DNA of 64,000 bases from Vibrio astriarenae (GTDB lineage: Bacteria; Pseudomonadota; Gammaproteobacteria; Enterobacterales; Vibrionaceae): assembly GCF_010587385.1 (NCBI RefSeq), contig NZ_CP047476.1:1364001-1428000 (forward strand). The letters are read 5' to 3'. Below the pieces are notes generated by a model. The model saw nothing but the letters and a program-made list of their open reading frames with translations, ran no database searches and was not told the origin of the DNA. Positions 45,740 through 54,995 of this stretch are shown here, piece by piece (position 1 is the first letter of the stretch; every line of letters begins with the position of its first letter). Position numbers and translations under genes: made by a program.

Positions 45740-48568
45740 ATGAGCAACGCTATCTATCAAAACTTAGCCGACCTACTAAGCCAGAAGCTTTCTAAAGAGC
45801 AGATCATCACTGACCCGAATCTGCGTATGGCCTATGGCACCGATGCAAGCTTCTATCGTTTGATCCCACAGCTGATTGTTCGCTTGGCGAGCATCGACGA
45901 GGTTATTTTTACCATCCAGATGTGTGCCCACGTTGGCGTGGCCTATACTTTTCGTGCAGCAGGGACAAGCCTATCGGGTCAGGCAGTCTCTGATTCGGTA
46001 CTTATCACCCTCACCGATGATTGGCGCAATCACGAAATCATTGATGCCGGACGCCAGATTCGGCTTCAGCCGGGCGTCATTGGCGCAGACGCCAACAAGT
46101 ATTTAGCACCTTATCAGCGCAAAATCGGCCCAGACCCCGCTTCCATCAACACTTGCAAAGTGGGCGGTATCGCAGCAAACAATGCCAGTGGAATGTGTTG
46201 TGGTACCGCACAAAACTCCTACCACACCATAGCGGCTATGAAGTTGGTTCTACATGATGGGACGTTTCTCGATACTGGCGACGAGCAGAGTATCGCTGAC
46301 TTCAGAGTGAGTCATGCGCAACTCCTTGCTGCGCTCTCTGGACTGCATCACAAAGTTGCCCACAATCCAGAGCTTAAGCAGCGCATAGAACACAAATACC
46401 GACTCAAAAATACCACAGGCTATGCGCTCAATGCGCTTGTGGACTATCATGACCCAATCGAGATATTAACCCACCTCATGATTGGGTCTGAAGGAACACT
46501 GGGGTTTATCGCCGAAGTCACCTACAACACCGTCATTGAACATAGTCACAAAGCCAGTACTTTTTTGGTGTTTAGCGACATTGAAACCGCCTCGAAGGCC
46601 GTCAGTGTGCTCGCAAACAGCTCAGTAGCTGCCGTTGAAATGATGGATGGCCGTGCGCTGCGCTCTGTCGCTGATAAGCCGGGCATGCCTGACTTTATGC
46701 CAACCCTATCAATCGATGCGTCGGCACTGCTGATTGAAATTCACGCAAGCGATGAACAAGAGCTTGCTTATAAGCGCCAGCAGGTGGCGGCTCAGCTTGA
46801 GTCTTTCCGCATTATTGAGTCGGTCACTTTCACTCAAGATCCAACCACGGTCGCTACGTTATGGGGTATCCGCAAAGGTATGTTCCCTGCGGTTGGAGCC
46901 GTGCGCGAGGTGGGAACAACCGTGGTGATTGAGGATGTCGCCTTCCCCGTTGAGCACCTCGCCGAGGGGGTGAGAGATCTTCAGCGACTATTTGAAAAGT
47001 ACCACTATGACGAAGCGATCATCTTTGGCCATGCTCTGGAGGGAAACTTACACTTTGTGTTCACACAAGGCTTTGAGAGCGAGAGCGAAATCGCTCGCTA
47101 TGGCCGCTTCATGGATGATATTGCTGCACTCGTCGCCGGTAAATACCAGGGTTCGTTAAAAGCGGAACACGGCACGGGACGCAACATGTCTCCCTATGTC
47201 GAACTGGAGTGGGGTCAAGACGGTTATCAGCTTATGCAGCAAATCAAACGCATTTTCGACCCCAACGGGCTGCTTAATCCTGGTGTCATTATCAACTCAG
47301 ATGATCAAGCACACCTAAAAAACCTCAAACCTATGCCTCAAGCAGATGACATTGTTGATCGCTGTATCGAATGCGGTTTCTGTGAGCCTGTATGCCCATC
47401 GAAAGGCCTGACGCTAACACCGCGTCAGCGTATCGTCCTCTATCGAGAGCTCTCTGAGCGTAAGCGGAAAAACGACGAAACTACTCAACTGGAAAAGACC
47501 TTTCAATATCAGGGAGTAGACACCTGTGCAGCCACTGGGTTGTGTGCCGAGCGCTGCCCAGTTGGGATCAATACCGGCGATCTCATGAAGCAGTTGCGTC
47601 AAGACCAATACCAAAAGTTTCAACCGATTGCCCGATGGACAGCACAGCACTTCTCTGCGACAACAAAGCTGGTCACCACTGGACTGAAAATCAACAGAGT
47701 ATTGACACGCCTGATAGGCGATAAACGCATGGACAGCACGATCAATGGATTAAGGAAATGGACGGGTAACCGCACGCCGGGCTGGCTAAAAGAGACGCCA
47801 CAGGCCAATCATCACATCATCACTAATCATCTCGTTAATCAGCATCAGGAAGACACTGAGAAGAGGGTTGTCTATATGCCCTCCTGTGCCAGTCGTAGCA
47901 TGGGGCAGCAAACGGATGCCCAAGACCAACGTCCACTTACCCAAGTGACCTTATCGCTTCTAGAGAAAGCTGGCTATCACATCATCATCCCACAGCAGCT
48001 CAGTGAATTGTGTTGTGGTATGCCTTATGACAGCAAAGGAATGATCGACATCGCACAATCGAAATCGCAGCAACTCGAAGCGCAATTGTGGCAGGCAAGC
48101 GATCAAGGAAGATACCCAATATTGATGGATACCAGCCCCTGCTCCAAGCGCTCAAAAGAGCAGTTTACGCGCCCATTGAACATATTCGAGCCGGTGGGGT
48201 TTGTGAATCAATTCTTGCTCTCTGAGCTGGAGATTACCCCAAAAAATGAGAGCGTACTGCTACACATAACCTGCAGCGCTCGAAAGATGGGGCTCGTCAA
48301 TGACATGCTTAGCCTCGCCAACCGCTGTGTAAGCCATGTGATCGTTCCAGAGCACATAGAGTGTTGTGGCTGGGCGGGAGATAAGGGATTCACCACACCG
48401 GAACTCAACAACAACGCGCTTACCCCTCTCAGGGAGCAAGTACCTAAAGAGGTGACGCGCGGATTTAGCAACAGTCGTACGTGTGAAATAGGCCTATCCC
48501 ACCATAGTGGTGTGCCTTACCAATCCATTCTCTACTTGGTCGATGAAGTGAGTACCGCCAAAGTATAA
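45740..48568 (+). CDS. FAD and Fe-S D-lactate dehydrogenase (Dld-II type)
   Basis: A 942-residue flavin/iron-sulfur enzyme likely oxidising D-lactate into the quinone pool. The FAD domain (about 35-260) has RAAGTSLSGQAVSDSVLI and GGIAANNASGMCCG; a FAD-linked oxidase C-terminal domain follows (about 265-525, ending HGTGRNMSP and NPGVI). Two 4Fe-4S motifs are CIECGFCEPVCP and CAATGLCAERCP (about 535-620), then a CCG domain pair (CCGMPY, CCGWAGDKGF). This order matches Dld-II of Shewanella and vibrios. YdiJ-like 2-hydroxyglutarate dehydrogenases have a similar layout, so substrate is not certain. AAGGACG precedes the start. Confidence 0.88.
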   Translation: MSNAIYQNLADLLSQKLSKEQIITDPNLRMAYGTDASFYRLIPQLIVRLASIDEVIFTIQMCAHVGVAYTFRAAGTSLSGQAVSDSVLITLTDDWRNHEIIDAGRQIRLQPGVIGADANKYLAPYQRKIGPDPASINTCKVGGIAANNASGMCCGTAQNSYHTIAAMKLVLHDGTFLDTGDEQSIADFRVSHAQLLAALSGLHHKVAHNPELKQRIEHKYRLKNTTGYALNALVDYHDPIEILTHLMIGSEGTLGFIAEVTYNTVIEHSHKASTFLVFSDIETASKAVSVLANSSVAAVEMMDGRALRSVADKPGMPDFMPTLSIDASALLIEIHASDEQELAYKRQQVAAQLESFRIIESVTFTQDPTTVATLWGIRKGMFPAVGAVREVGTTVVIEDVAFPVEHLAEGVRDLQRLFEKYHYDEAIIFGHALEGNLHFVFTQGFESESEIARYGRFMDDIAALVAGKYQGSLKAEHGTGRNMSPYVELEWGQDGYQLMQQIKRIFDPNGLLNPGVIINSDDQAHLKNLKPMPQADDIVDRCIECGFCEPVCPSKGLTLTPRQRIVLYRELSERKRKNDETTQLEKTFQYQGVDTCAATGLCAERCPVGINTGDLMKQLRQDQYQKFQPIARWTAQHFSATTKLVTTGLKINRVLTRLIGDKRMDSTINGLRKWTGNRTPGWLKETPQANHHIITNHLVNQHQEDTEKRVVYMPSCASRSMGQQTDAQDQRPLTQVTLSLLEKAGYHIIIPQQLSELCCGMPYDSKGMIDIAQSKSQQLEAQLWQASDQGRYPILMDTSPCSKRSKEQFTRPLNIFEPVGFVNQFLLSELEITPKNESVLLHITCSARKMGLVNDMLSLANRCVSHVIVPEHIECCGWAGDKGFTTPELNNNALTPLREQVPKEVTRGFSNSRTCEIGLSHHSGVPYQSILYLVDEVSTAKV

Positions 48569-48572
48569 GAAA

Positions 48573-48615
48573 GTCTAAAGGGACGCCCGTCACTTTAGAC
48601 AAGGTGCGCGTCCCT
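48573..48615. repeat. Two overlapping alternative hairpins
   Basis: GTCTAAAG (48573-48580) pairs with CTTTAGAC (48593-48600), while AGGGACGC (48579-48586) pairs with GCGTCCCT (48608-48615). The stems share two bases and interleave, so only one can form at a time. The site lies between the ends of converging genes. Confidence 0.6.
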
Positions 48616-48829
48616 ATTTCCAACCCTGTAGCCAGTTATCTCGGCTCTTTAGTTGCGTCCAGTCAATCGAATATTCACGATCAGACAGCACTGCTTCCAA
48701 GATACACAGCACCACTTTCCCTTCCTCATCATAGTCAACCTCCGTCACCATAAAGTGTTTTTCCCTGTTTTGCGGCTCCACTGCCGTCCATTTGCTATGA
48801 AGTAACTTCTTTGGGTTGATTCTGTTCAT
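48614..48829 (-). CDS. Small Trp-rich conserved protein (TIGR02450 type)
   Basis: A 71-residue protein with the family pattern NPKKLLHSKWTAVEPQNREKHF near the N-terminus, a central CILEAVLSDREYSI and a Trp-rich end (WTQLKSRDNWLQGW). The family is conserved in marine gammaproteobacteria and has no known function. A small TIGR03643-type gene lies 11 bases upstream in the same direction, and the two are probably cotranscribed. In other vibrios these proteins are found near photolyase or cryptochrome genes; here they are about 30 kb from phrB. Confidence 0.85.
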   Translation of the reverse strand: MNRINPKKLLHSKWTAVEPQNREKHFMVTEVDYDEEGKVVLCILEAVLSDREYSIDWTQLKSRDNWLQGWK

Positions 48830-48840
48830 GCTGACCTCAT

Positions 48841-49092
48841 TTAGCGATGTTTATATTGTGTCGGACAGTAGCCTCTTACCACATCAGACAAGCGCATTTT
48901 GTTGTGTTTCGTTCTTCTACCTGATACTCGGCTGCGCCAAAGCTTAAAACTTCTCGGTTTGAGATTCAGTCGCATAAACTGAATTACACTGCGCTCGTCC
49001 ATACCAAACTGAGCCTCTATCGCCTCAAAGGGCGTCCGATCTTCCCATGCCATCTCAATAATTCTTGAGGTCTCCGCCGCATCAATGCTCAT
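48841..49092 (-). CDS. Small conserved protein (TIGR03643 type)
   Basis: An 83-residue basic protein with an N-terminal helix-turn-helix-like half (SRIIEMAWEDRTPFEAIEAQFGMDERSVIQFMR) and the highly conserved KPRSFKLWRSRVSGRRTKH segment. The layout suggests DNA binding, but function is unknown. AAGGAG lies upstream of the start. Pairs with the TIGR02450-type gene. Confidence 0.85.
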   Translation of the reverse strand: MSIDAAETSRIIEMAWEDRTPFEAIEAQFGMDERSVIQFMRLNLKPRSFKLWRSRVSGRRTKHNKMRLSDVVRGYCPTQYKHR

Positions 49093-49161
49093 GCTTATCT
49101 CCTTGCGAATAAACTTACCGAATCTATACGCATCCGATAAGCAATCGGATTTTTGGCATAA

Positions 49162-49190
49162 AAAAAGTGCCGACCTTCGCCAGCACTTTT
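49162..49190 (-). terminator. Terminator after small lipoprotein gene
   Basis: On the minus strand AAAAGTGC and GCACTTTT flank a 12-base loop and are followed by T. Moderate strength. Confidence 0.65.
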
Positions 49191-49213
49191 ACGATTATTG
49201 CTAAACATTCAAT

Positions 49214-49639
49214 TTACATAGAGCACTCTGTCGACTCTTCACCCTGCTCGACACCCTCTTCAATCACATCTGCGGCCTGCTCGTTTTGAATTGACGCCAG
49301 CAGCTTATCAATCACACCCTGTGCAGTGACATCCGATGTTGAAGCCACCAGACAGCTGTACGCATTCGCTAGCTTATCTTTGACGGCTGCCACCGCTTCC
49401 ATGTCACTAAAATCGGTGTTAAGCACCTCTTGTACAGAGGCGGTAAGGGCCTCAACCTGCTCCCCTGCACTTCCGAACTGATCTAGATTGAGACTCTCCA
49501 TATCAAAAGACTCCACCTTCTCTTGCATATCACCCACAAGCTGAGTGGCAGACTCTTTTGCCTCATCAATCGCTTTCGCTGAATCTTCACAAGCGGAAAG
49601 AGCGAATACCATCCCAAACGCCACGATAAATCTATTCAT
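49214..49639 (-). CDS. Putative small lipoprotein
   Basis: A 141-residue protein with a signal peptide ending in lipobox LSAC (Cys17, Glu at +2) and then an acidic, helical, Glu/Ala-rich body with two further cysteines (about 95 and 139). Heptad-like spacing in residues 25-75 suggests a coiled coil. I do not recognise the family. It stands alone between the small TIGR-type genes and hcr, with a terminator behind it. Confidence 0.7.
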   Translation of the reverse strand: MNRFIVAFGMVFALSACEDSAKAIDEAKESATQLVGDMQEKVESFDMESLNLDQFGSAGEQVEALTASVQEVLNTDFSDMEAVAAVKDKLANAYSCLVASTSDVTAQGVIDKLLASIQNEQAADVIEEGVEQGEESTECSM

Positions 49640-49766
49640 AGTGATCCCTTTTGCTGCTCGAATGAGTTATTTAAAGATAGCAGGAGTTTGTAAGGTACGA
49701 GTTAGACTTGGCGATGGATCGACGAGAAAAGGGTAGGCAGAGTTTTTAGTTCTGCCTATTACTTAA

Positions 49767-50795
49767 CTAAAGGGCAACTTCTACGTCGCTCTGAATTTGA
49801 GAAGAGCAAGCCAATGTATAACCTTGTGCGATCTCTTCTTCTGTCAGAGTTTCGGTGCTGGTGCGAATGACTTCACCTTTAGTGACTTGGCATTTGCACG
49901 AACCACACATACCGCTTCGACAAGCAATGATGATCGGCACACCGCTCTCTTCTAGCACATCAGCCAATATCGCACCTTGTGCCACTTTTTTAGCCACACC
50001 AAACGCCGGCACGTCAAACTGCACAACACCACTGGCATCAGGCAAAGCTTCTGCTTGTGTTGGCGTAAAACTTTCTTGGAAAAAGTCATCCGCAGCAACA
50101 CCCAATTCTTCGGCAAACTGAGCCATATCTTGCATAAATTGCGCTGGGCCGCACAAATACACCGTTCGTTCAGCAATATCTGGGCACAGAGACTTCAGCC
50201 AGTCCTTATCAAGACGCCCTTGCGCATGACGAGTACCACGATTGTCTTTCAACAATAGTTGCAGGTTAAAGTTAGAGTGCTGATTGTCGAGGAGCTCTAA
50301 CTCCTCTAAATAAATCGTCTGTTCCGGCGTTTTCGCCATGTGGATAAATGTCATATCCACTTGCGCTTTGTCACGTAGCCAAGTTTTAGCCATTGACATC
50401 ACTGGAGTGATACCACAACCCGCACTTAACATTAACACTTTAGGCTTTGCTACACAGTCGACATGATTAAATGGCCCTGTCGGCGCTAGTGCTGAAAGTC
50501 GTTCACCTGTGACTAACTGCTCAACAAAATAAGTAGAAACCAAACCATCAGGCACGAGCTTGATAGTGAGCTTAAGAAAGCACTCCCCAGGCATTGAGCT
50601 GATTGAATAGGCGCGATACTCCATTTTTCCATTTAACTCTAAACCGAGAGAGATGAACTGCCCTGGCTTGAAGTTAAAAGGGGTATCGGGAGATTGAGGG
50701 TAGACCAGCTTAATGCTGACCGTATCTGCTGTTTCCTGCCACTTATCGACGCATTGCAACAACAGGGGCTGGTTATTATTCCATTCACTGAACAT
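49767..50795 (-). CDS. hcr: NADH oxidoreductase of hybrid-cluster protein (Hcr)
   Basis: A 342-residue flavin/iron-sulfur reductase that feeds electrons from NADH to Hcp. FAD domain with YRAYSISS (about 60-67), NAD domain with LSAGCGITPVMSM (about 122) and YLCGPAQFM (about 215), and a C-terminal plant-type [2Fe-2S] domain with CRSGMCGSCKC and a distal Cys in LACSS. The ATG at 50795 is preferred to a GTG ten codons upstream. It follows hcp by about 50 bases. Confidence 0.93.
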   Translation of the reverse strand: MFSEWNNNQPLLLQCVDKWQETADTVSIKLVYPQSPDTPFNFKPGQFISLGLELNGKMEYRAYSISSMPGECFLKLTIKLVPDGLVSTYFVEQLVTGERLSALAPTGPFNHVDCVAKPKVLMLSAGCGITPVMSMAKTWLRDKAQVDMTFIHMAKTPEQTIYLEELELLDNQHSNFNLQLLLKDNRGTRHAQGRLDKDWLKSLCPDIAERTVYLCGPAQFMQDMAQFAEELGVAADDFFQESFTPTQAEALPDASGVVQFDVPAFGVAKKVAQGAILADVLEESGVPIIIACRSGMCGSCKCQVTKGEVIRTSTETLTEEEIAQGYTLACSSQIQSDVEVAL

Positions 50796-50845
50796 GGTAA
50801 GGACTCGGTAAAAGCCCAATCTCACGAAGATTGGGCTATCAATGG

Positions 50846-52507
50846 TTAGGCGGCAAGAATCGTTTTTAGATCGTCTTCGACGTTAGTAATGCTGCGCATG
50901 TCAAACTTATCTTGAATGATCTTGATGAGGTTGTCTGTCAAGAACGCAGGGGCCGTCGGACCGGTATAAATGCCCTTCACACCCAAGGCAAACAGTGTCA
51001 GTAGGATAACAATTGCTTTTTGTTCAAACCAAGACAGTACCAAAGTTAATGGCAGCTCATTGATATCACAATCGAACTCTTGCGATAAGGCGATAGCTAA
51101 CTGGATAGCCGAGTAAGCATCGTTACACTGACCAACATCAAGCAGGCGAGGGATACCGTTAATATCACCAAACTCATTTTTATTAAAACGGAACTTACCA
51201 CATGCCAAGGTCAGGATAAGTGAATCTTCAGGTGTGCTTGCTGTGAAATCAGTGTAGTAGCTACGCTCAGCCTTATCGCCATCACAGCCACCCACTAAGA
51301 AGAAATGCTTAATATTGCCCGCTTTCACTTGCTCAACAACCGCTGGTGCTGCGTTCATTAGCGCGTTACGACCAAAGCCAACCGTAATCATGTGCTCGAT
51401 TTCATTGTGCTGGAAACCTGCTAGCGCTTGAGCACATTCGATCACTTGACTGAAGTCGTCTCCTTCAATATGCGCTACACCTGGCCAACCTACGATGCTA
51501 CGAGTAAACAGTCTGTCAGCGTATTGGCCGATATTCGGGTTCAATAGACAGTTTGAAGTCATCACTATTGCACCGGGGAAGTTAGCAAACTCTTTTTGCT
51601 GGTTTTGCCATGCGCTGCCATAGTTGCCCACTAAGTGCGGATATTTGTTCAATTCTGGGTAGCCGTGTGCTGGCAGCATTTCACCGTTGGTATAGACGTT
51701 GATGCCCTTACCTTCAGTTTGCTGGAGGATTTTCTCTAGATCGTGCAAGTCGTGACCTGAAACCAAGATACATTTCCCTTTCACTGGCTTCACATTGACC
51801 TGTGTTGGCTCTGGGTGACCAAAAGTCTTAGTTTCACCGTGATCCAGCATCTCCATGACCTTGTAGTTCATTAGACCAATTTGCATCGAGCACTCTAGCA
51901 GCGCATTGAGATCTTGAGGGTCAGTGCCCAACCAAGCCATGATTTGGTGATACTCAGCGTAAATATCATTGCTGGTCTGCTCTAGTACGCGCGCATGCTC
52001 CATATAGGCTGCTGCACCTTTTAGGCCATACAAGCACAACAAGCGAAGGCCAATAACATCTTCACTGATTGTCTCGTAACCGCGGTTAACCGCCACTTGA
52101 GGAGCAAAAGCCAAGATCGCCTCAGCGCTCTCTGGCAGTTGGAATTCAGCAACCGCTGGGGTATCCGCCAAGGCTTGATCCGCCAACTTAGCCGCTGCCA
52201 GAGTTTGCTCTTTTAGACGAGACTTAAATGCAGCTGCTTTCGCTGTGAAATCTAAAATACGTTCAGGGTCAAAGTTAACGTTAGTCAGTGTCGAGAAGAA
52301 GGCTTTAGGCGCCCATTGATTGATTTCGTCATCGACAATATCAAATTGAGCCGCCTGCTGTGCCCAGTAAGAAACCCCTTGAAGGGTATACACAAGAACA
52401 TCTTGTAGGTCAGATACTTCCGAGGTCTTGCCGCACATACCTTGTGCGAAAGAACACCCTTTAACCGTTGGGGTTTGAATAGTCTGTTCACATTGAATAC
52501 AGAACAT
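50846..52507 (-). CDS. hcp: Hydroxylamine reductase / NO reductase hybrid-cluster protein Hcp
   Basis: A 553-residue iron-sulfur-oxo protein that reduces nitric oxide (and hydroxylamine in vitro) under anaerobic nitrosative stress. The N-terminal cysteines follow CX2CX11CX6C (Cys3, 6, 18, 25), the E. coli-like [2Fe-2S] type. Hybrid-cluster ligands are seen in [40 protein letters not shown] and [10 protein letters not shown]. Preceded by a sigma54 promoter and NorR sites, and followed by hcr. Confidence 0.96.
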   Translation of the reverse strand: MFCIQCEQTIQTPTVKGCSFAQGMCGKTSEVSDLQDVLVYTLQGVSYWAQQAAQFDIVDDEINQWAPKAFFSTLTNVNFDPERILDFTAKAAAFKSRLKEQTLAAAKLADQALADTPAVAEFQLPESAEAILAFAPQVAVNRGYETISEDVIGLRLLCLYGLKGAAAYMEHARVLEQTSNDIYAEYHQIMAWLGTDPQDLNALLECSMQIGLMNYKVMEMLDHGETKTFGHPEPTQVNVKPVKGKCILVSGHDLHDLEKILQQTEGKGINVYTNGEMLPAHGYPELNKYPHLVGNYGSAWQNQQKEFANFPGAIVMTSNCLLNPNIGQYADRLFTRSIVGWPGVAHIEGDDFSQVIECAQALAGFQHNEIEHMITVGFGRNALMNAAPAVVEQVKAGNIKHFFLVGGCDGDKAERSYYTDFTASTPEDSLILTLACGKFRFNKNEFGDINGIPRLLDVGQCNDAYSAIQLAIALSQEFDCDINELPLTLVLSWFEQKAIVILLTLFALGVKGIYTGPTAPAFLTDNLIKIIQDKFDMRSITNVEDDLKTILAA

Positions 52508-52568
52508 TGCGCTTCTCCAGTCTAAGCAATTTTGCGGGGTGGTCCGCTATTTTTGTTAATACTGGTAT

Positions 52569-52584
52569 TGCACGTGCCGTGCCA
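52569..52584 (-). promoter_or_regulatory. Sigma54 promoter of hcp-hcr
   Basis: The minus-strand sequence TGGCACG-GCAC-GTGCA fits the -24/-12 consensus TGGCACR-N4-TTGCW with a single mismatch, 62 bases before the hcp start codon. NorR, a sigma54 activator, is encoded immediately upstream. Confidence 0.8.
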
Positions 52585-52639
52585 AAATCTAAGTAACTGC
52601 TTTTATTGAAGAAAACATCAATTCGCAAATGCCGAAGAT

Positions 52640-52673
52640 GTAAAAAAAACAACGCTTTCGATGTACAATTGAC
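52640..52673 (-). promoter_or_regulatory. Two NorR-type GT-N7-AC enhancer sites
   Basis: Two exact GT-N7-AC elements (52663-52673 and 52640-52650 on the minus strand) with A/T-rich centres lie about 60-100 bases upstream of the sigma54 promoter. E. coli norV uses three such sites; a third near-match (GT-N7-AA) lies closer to the promoter. Confidence 0.6.
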
Positions 52674-52684
52674 AACATACTCTT

Positions 52685-54208
52685 CTAACTCACACCAAGC
52701 TTCTTACCCATTCGATATAGGTTACCTCGGTCCATTTGTAGAAATTCAGCCGCTTTTGACCAAGTTCCATCCGATTTTTCAAGAGCATGTGCAATGAGGT
52801 CTTTCTGATACTGCTCAACCAGCCCGCGCATTGGTTGGCTTTCATTAGGTAAATAGTCCGTTGTGTTTTTAACATCAACCAGCTCAACCCCACCAAGATA
52901 CTGGTGACGGATCATCGTTTCTCCCGCCTGAATCGCACGCAGTGCCGCTCGCGTCAATGTATGCTCTAACTCTCGGACATTACCCGGCCACTGCTGCGAC
53001 TCTAATGAAGAAAGCGCTTTCGGGTGAATGTGGAGATTCGGCACATGGAACTGATTTCTCACTTTTTCCAACAGATAACCCGCTAACACAGGAATGTCCC
53101 CTTCTCGACAACGCAATGGCGGCACCGAAATAGGAAAGACGTTCAGTCGGTGATAGAGATCGGCTCTAAATCGGCCCTCTTCGACCTCTTTATCTAACCT
53201 ACGGTTAGTGGCGGCAATAATCCGTACATTAACCAACAAGTGCTTATCACTACCTACACGCTGTAGTTCGCCCTGTTGAATAACCCGCAATAACTTGGCT
53301 TGTAAGATGAGGGGGAGCTCACCGAGCTCATCAAGGAAAATAGTGCCACCATCGGCCAGCTCAAACTTACCTGCTCGTGAACTATTCGCACCGGTAAACG
53401 CCCCTTTAACATGACCGAACAGCTCACTTTCTGCCACCCCCTCCGGCAAGGCCGCGCAATTGACATAAATCATCGGCTTATCACTACGACTCGATTGGGC
53501 ATGTAAACGGTGTGCCACCAGCTCTTTACCAGTGCCCGTCTCGCCCGTTATCAACACGGCATAGTCCGAGTTAGCAACAGTCACAATGTTATGCCTTAGC
53601 TGTTGAATTTGAGGGCTCAAACCAATCAACTCACCTTGCATAGAACGCGCCTGCTGAATCAAGGTTTGAGTGACACTTTTCTGCTTGTTATTCTGGGCTT
53701 TCAACGCCTTAACTTGACCAATGTTACGCAGTGTGGCGGCCGCTAACGCCGCAAATGTCTCAATAGTCACTGATTCAATGGCATCAAAAGCTCCAACAGT
53801 TAATGAGTCGAGCGTCAAGACGCCCACAAGTTGCCCTTCAACATACAAGCTGCAACCCAAGCAATCATGGACATCAAGCTCAACCTCTTCACTTAGCAAC
53901 AAACCACTGAACGGGTCAGGCAAATCACAATCCGCACCAAAACGCACAGGCAGGTCACTTTGCATAATGGTTTCTAATCTCGGATGAGCTTTAGGGAAAA
54001 AGCGTCGCCCCAACACACTACTACTCAAGCCCTGCACCGCCACAGGCATAAGGAAACCGTCTTGGTCGAGAATGAAAAGTGCACTGGCATCACAAGGAAA
54101 GACTTGGTTAATACCATCGATGAGGTATTGGTATTGTGCGTCGCTATCGAGGCTAGAACTTAGGTTTAAAGCAATATCAAGAAGGACTTTGTTGAGGTTT
54201 TTGGTCAT
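52685..54208 (-). CDS. norR: NO-responsive sigma54 activator NorR
   Basis: A 507-residue enhancer-binding protein. The N-terminal GAF domain (about 10-170) keeps iron-site residues expected from E. coli NorR: Asp in DLPDPFSGL and Cys in VHDCLGC. The AAA+ domain (about 185-425) has Walker [15 protein letters not shown] loop and Walker [13 protein letters not shown]. The C-terminal Fis-type helix-turn-helix is [24 protein letters not shown]. The ATG at 54208 matches family starts; a TTG seven codons upstream is less likely. It activates hcp-hcr, encoded just downstream. Confidence 0.93.
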   Translation of the reverse strand: MTKNLNKVLLDIALNLSSSLDSDAQYQYLIDGINQVFPCDASALFILDQDGFLMPVAVQGLSSSVLGRRFFPKAHPRLETIMQSDLPVRFGADCDLPDPFSGLLLSEEVELDVHDCLGCSLYVEGQLVGVLTLDSLTVGAFDAIESVTIETFAALAAATLRNIGQVKALKAQNNKQKSVTQTLIQQARSMQGELIGLSPQIQQLRHNIVTVANSDYAVLITGETGTGKELVAHRLHAQSSRSDKPMIYVNCAALPEGVAESELFGHVKGAFTGANSSRAGKFELADGGTIFLDELGELPLILQAKLLRVIQQGELQRVGSDKHLLVNVRIIAATNRRLDKEVEEGRFRADLYHRLNVFPISVPPLRCREGDIPVLAGYLLEKVRNQFHVPNLHIHPKALSSLESQQWPGNVRELEHTLTRAALRAIQAGETMIRHQYLGGVELVDVKNTTDYLPNESQPMRGLVEQYQKDLIAHALEKSDGTWSKAAEFLQMDRGNLYRMGKKLGVS

Positions 54209-54480
54209 GAGGGTTGCTAGTAGAGTCAAACTACCACCATGCTAGCAACCTGATGTCATTTTCACATCACCCTATTGGGTAAAGGCTTCATTATGTTGAT
54301 GCAAATCAACTCATCAAAGCGACAAATTCCTGCCCACATTTTCTAATCTTATTTACAGTGTAAAAGATGATGTGCAGCGCACTTTGTATAGATAAAACAG
54401 GCTCAACAAACAAACCTGACCATAGCCAAGGCCTTACATCTACTCTAAACTCAACCCAACTCAAGTAAATAAGACGAATC

Positions 54481-54894
54481 ATGATAAAGCTTTCCAACAC
54501 TGTCACTATCAATGAATGGGAAATTGAACTCTCTGCCATCAGAGCGATGGGGGCTGGCGGGCAAAATGTAAATAAAGTATCGAGCGCGATCCATTTACGC
54601 TTTGACATCAAACGCTCAGCCCTGCCCGATGTGTACAAACAGCGTCTATTAGCGCTCTCTGACTCGCGCATCAACAAGGAAGGGGTCATCATTATCAAGG
54701 CGCAGCAGTTTCGAACTCAGGAACAGAACAAGGAAGATGCGCTGAACCGACTCAAAGAGCTGATTTGGGCAGCTATGGTAGTACAGAAAAAACGCAGACC
54801 AACCAAACCAACCAAAAGTTCACAACGTAAACGTCTAGACTCCAAAAAGCGCGCTGGTACTACCAAATCACTGCGCAAGAAAGTGAGTTACTAG
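54481..54894 (+). CDS. arfB: Alternative ribosome-rescue factor ArfB (YaeJ)
   Basis: A peptidyl-tRNA hydrolase of 137 residues that frees ribosomes stalled without a stop codon. The GGQ catalytic motif is in RAMGAGGQNVNKV (about residues 26-28), followed by the class I release-factor-like domain and a very basic C-terminal tail (from about residue 100) that enters the mRNA channel. Length is normal. It is divergent from norR. The overlapping 130-residue minus-strand frame (54306-54698) is a shadow. Confidence 0.95.
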   Translation: MIKLSNTVTINEWEIELSAIRAMGAGGQNVNKVSSAIHLRFDIKRSALPDVYKQRLLALSDSRINKEGVIIIKAQQFRTQEQNKEDALNRLKELIWAAMVVQKKRRPTKPTKSSQRKRLDSKKRAGTTKSLRKKVSY

Positions 54895-54995
54895 CGCCTC
54901 TGTTTCTGCCGCTTTCCTTTCGCTCAACTCTAGAAAGCTCTACTATATAAAACATAGGGTTATATAACTCACCTCATAGGGAGCGGTGGTTTAGC

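Noticed and set aside
54306..54698. 130-codon minus-strand frame
   Set aside because: It covers the start of arfB, whose GGQ domain is unmistakable, and itself has no known motif or ribosome site.
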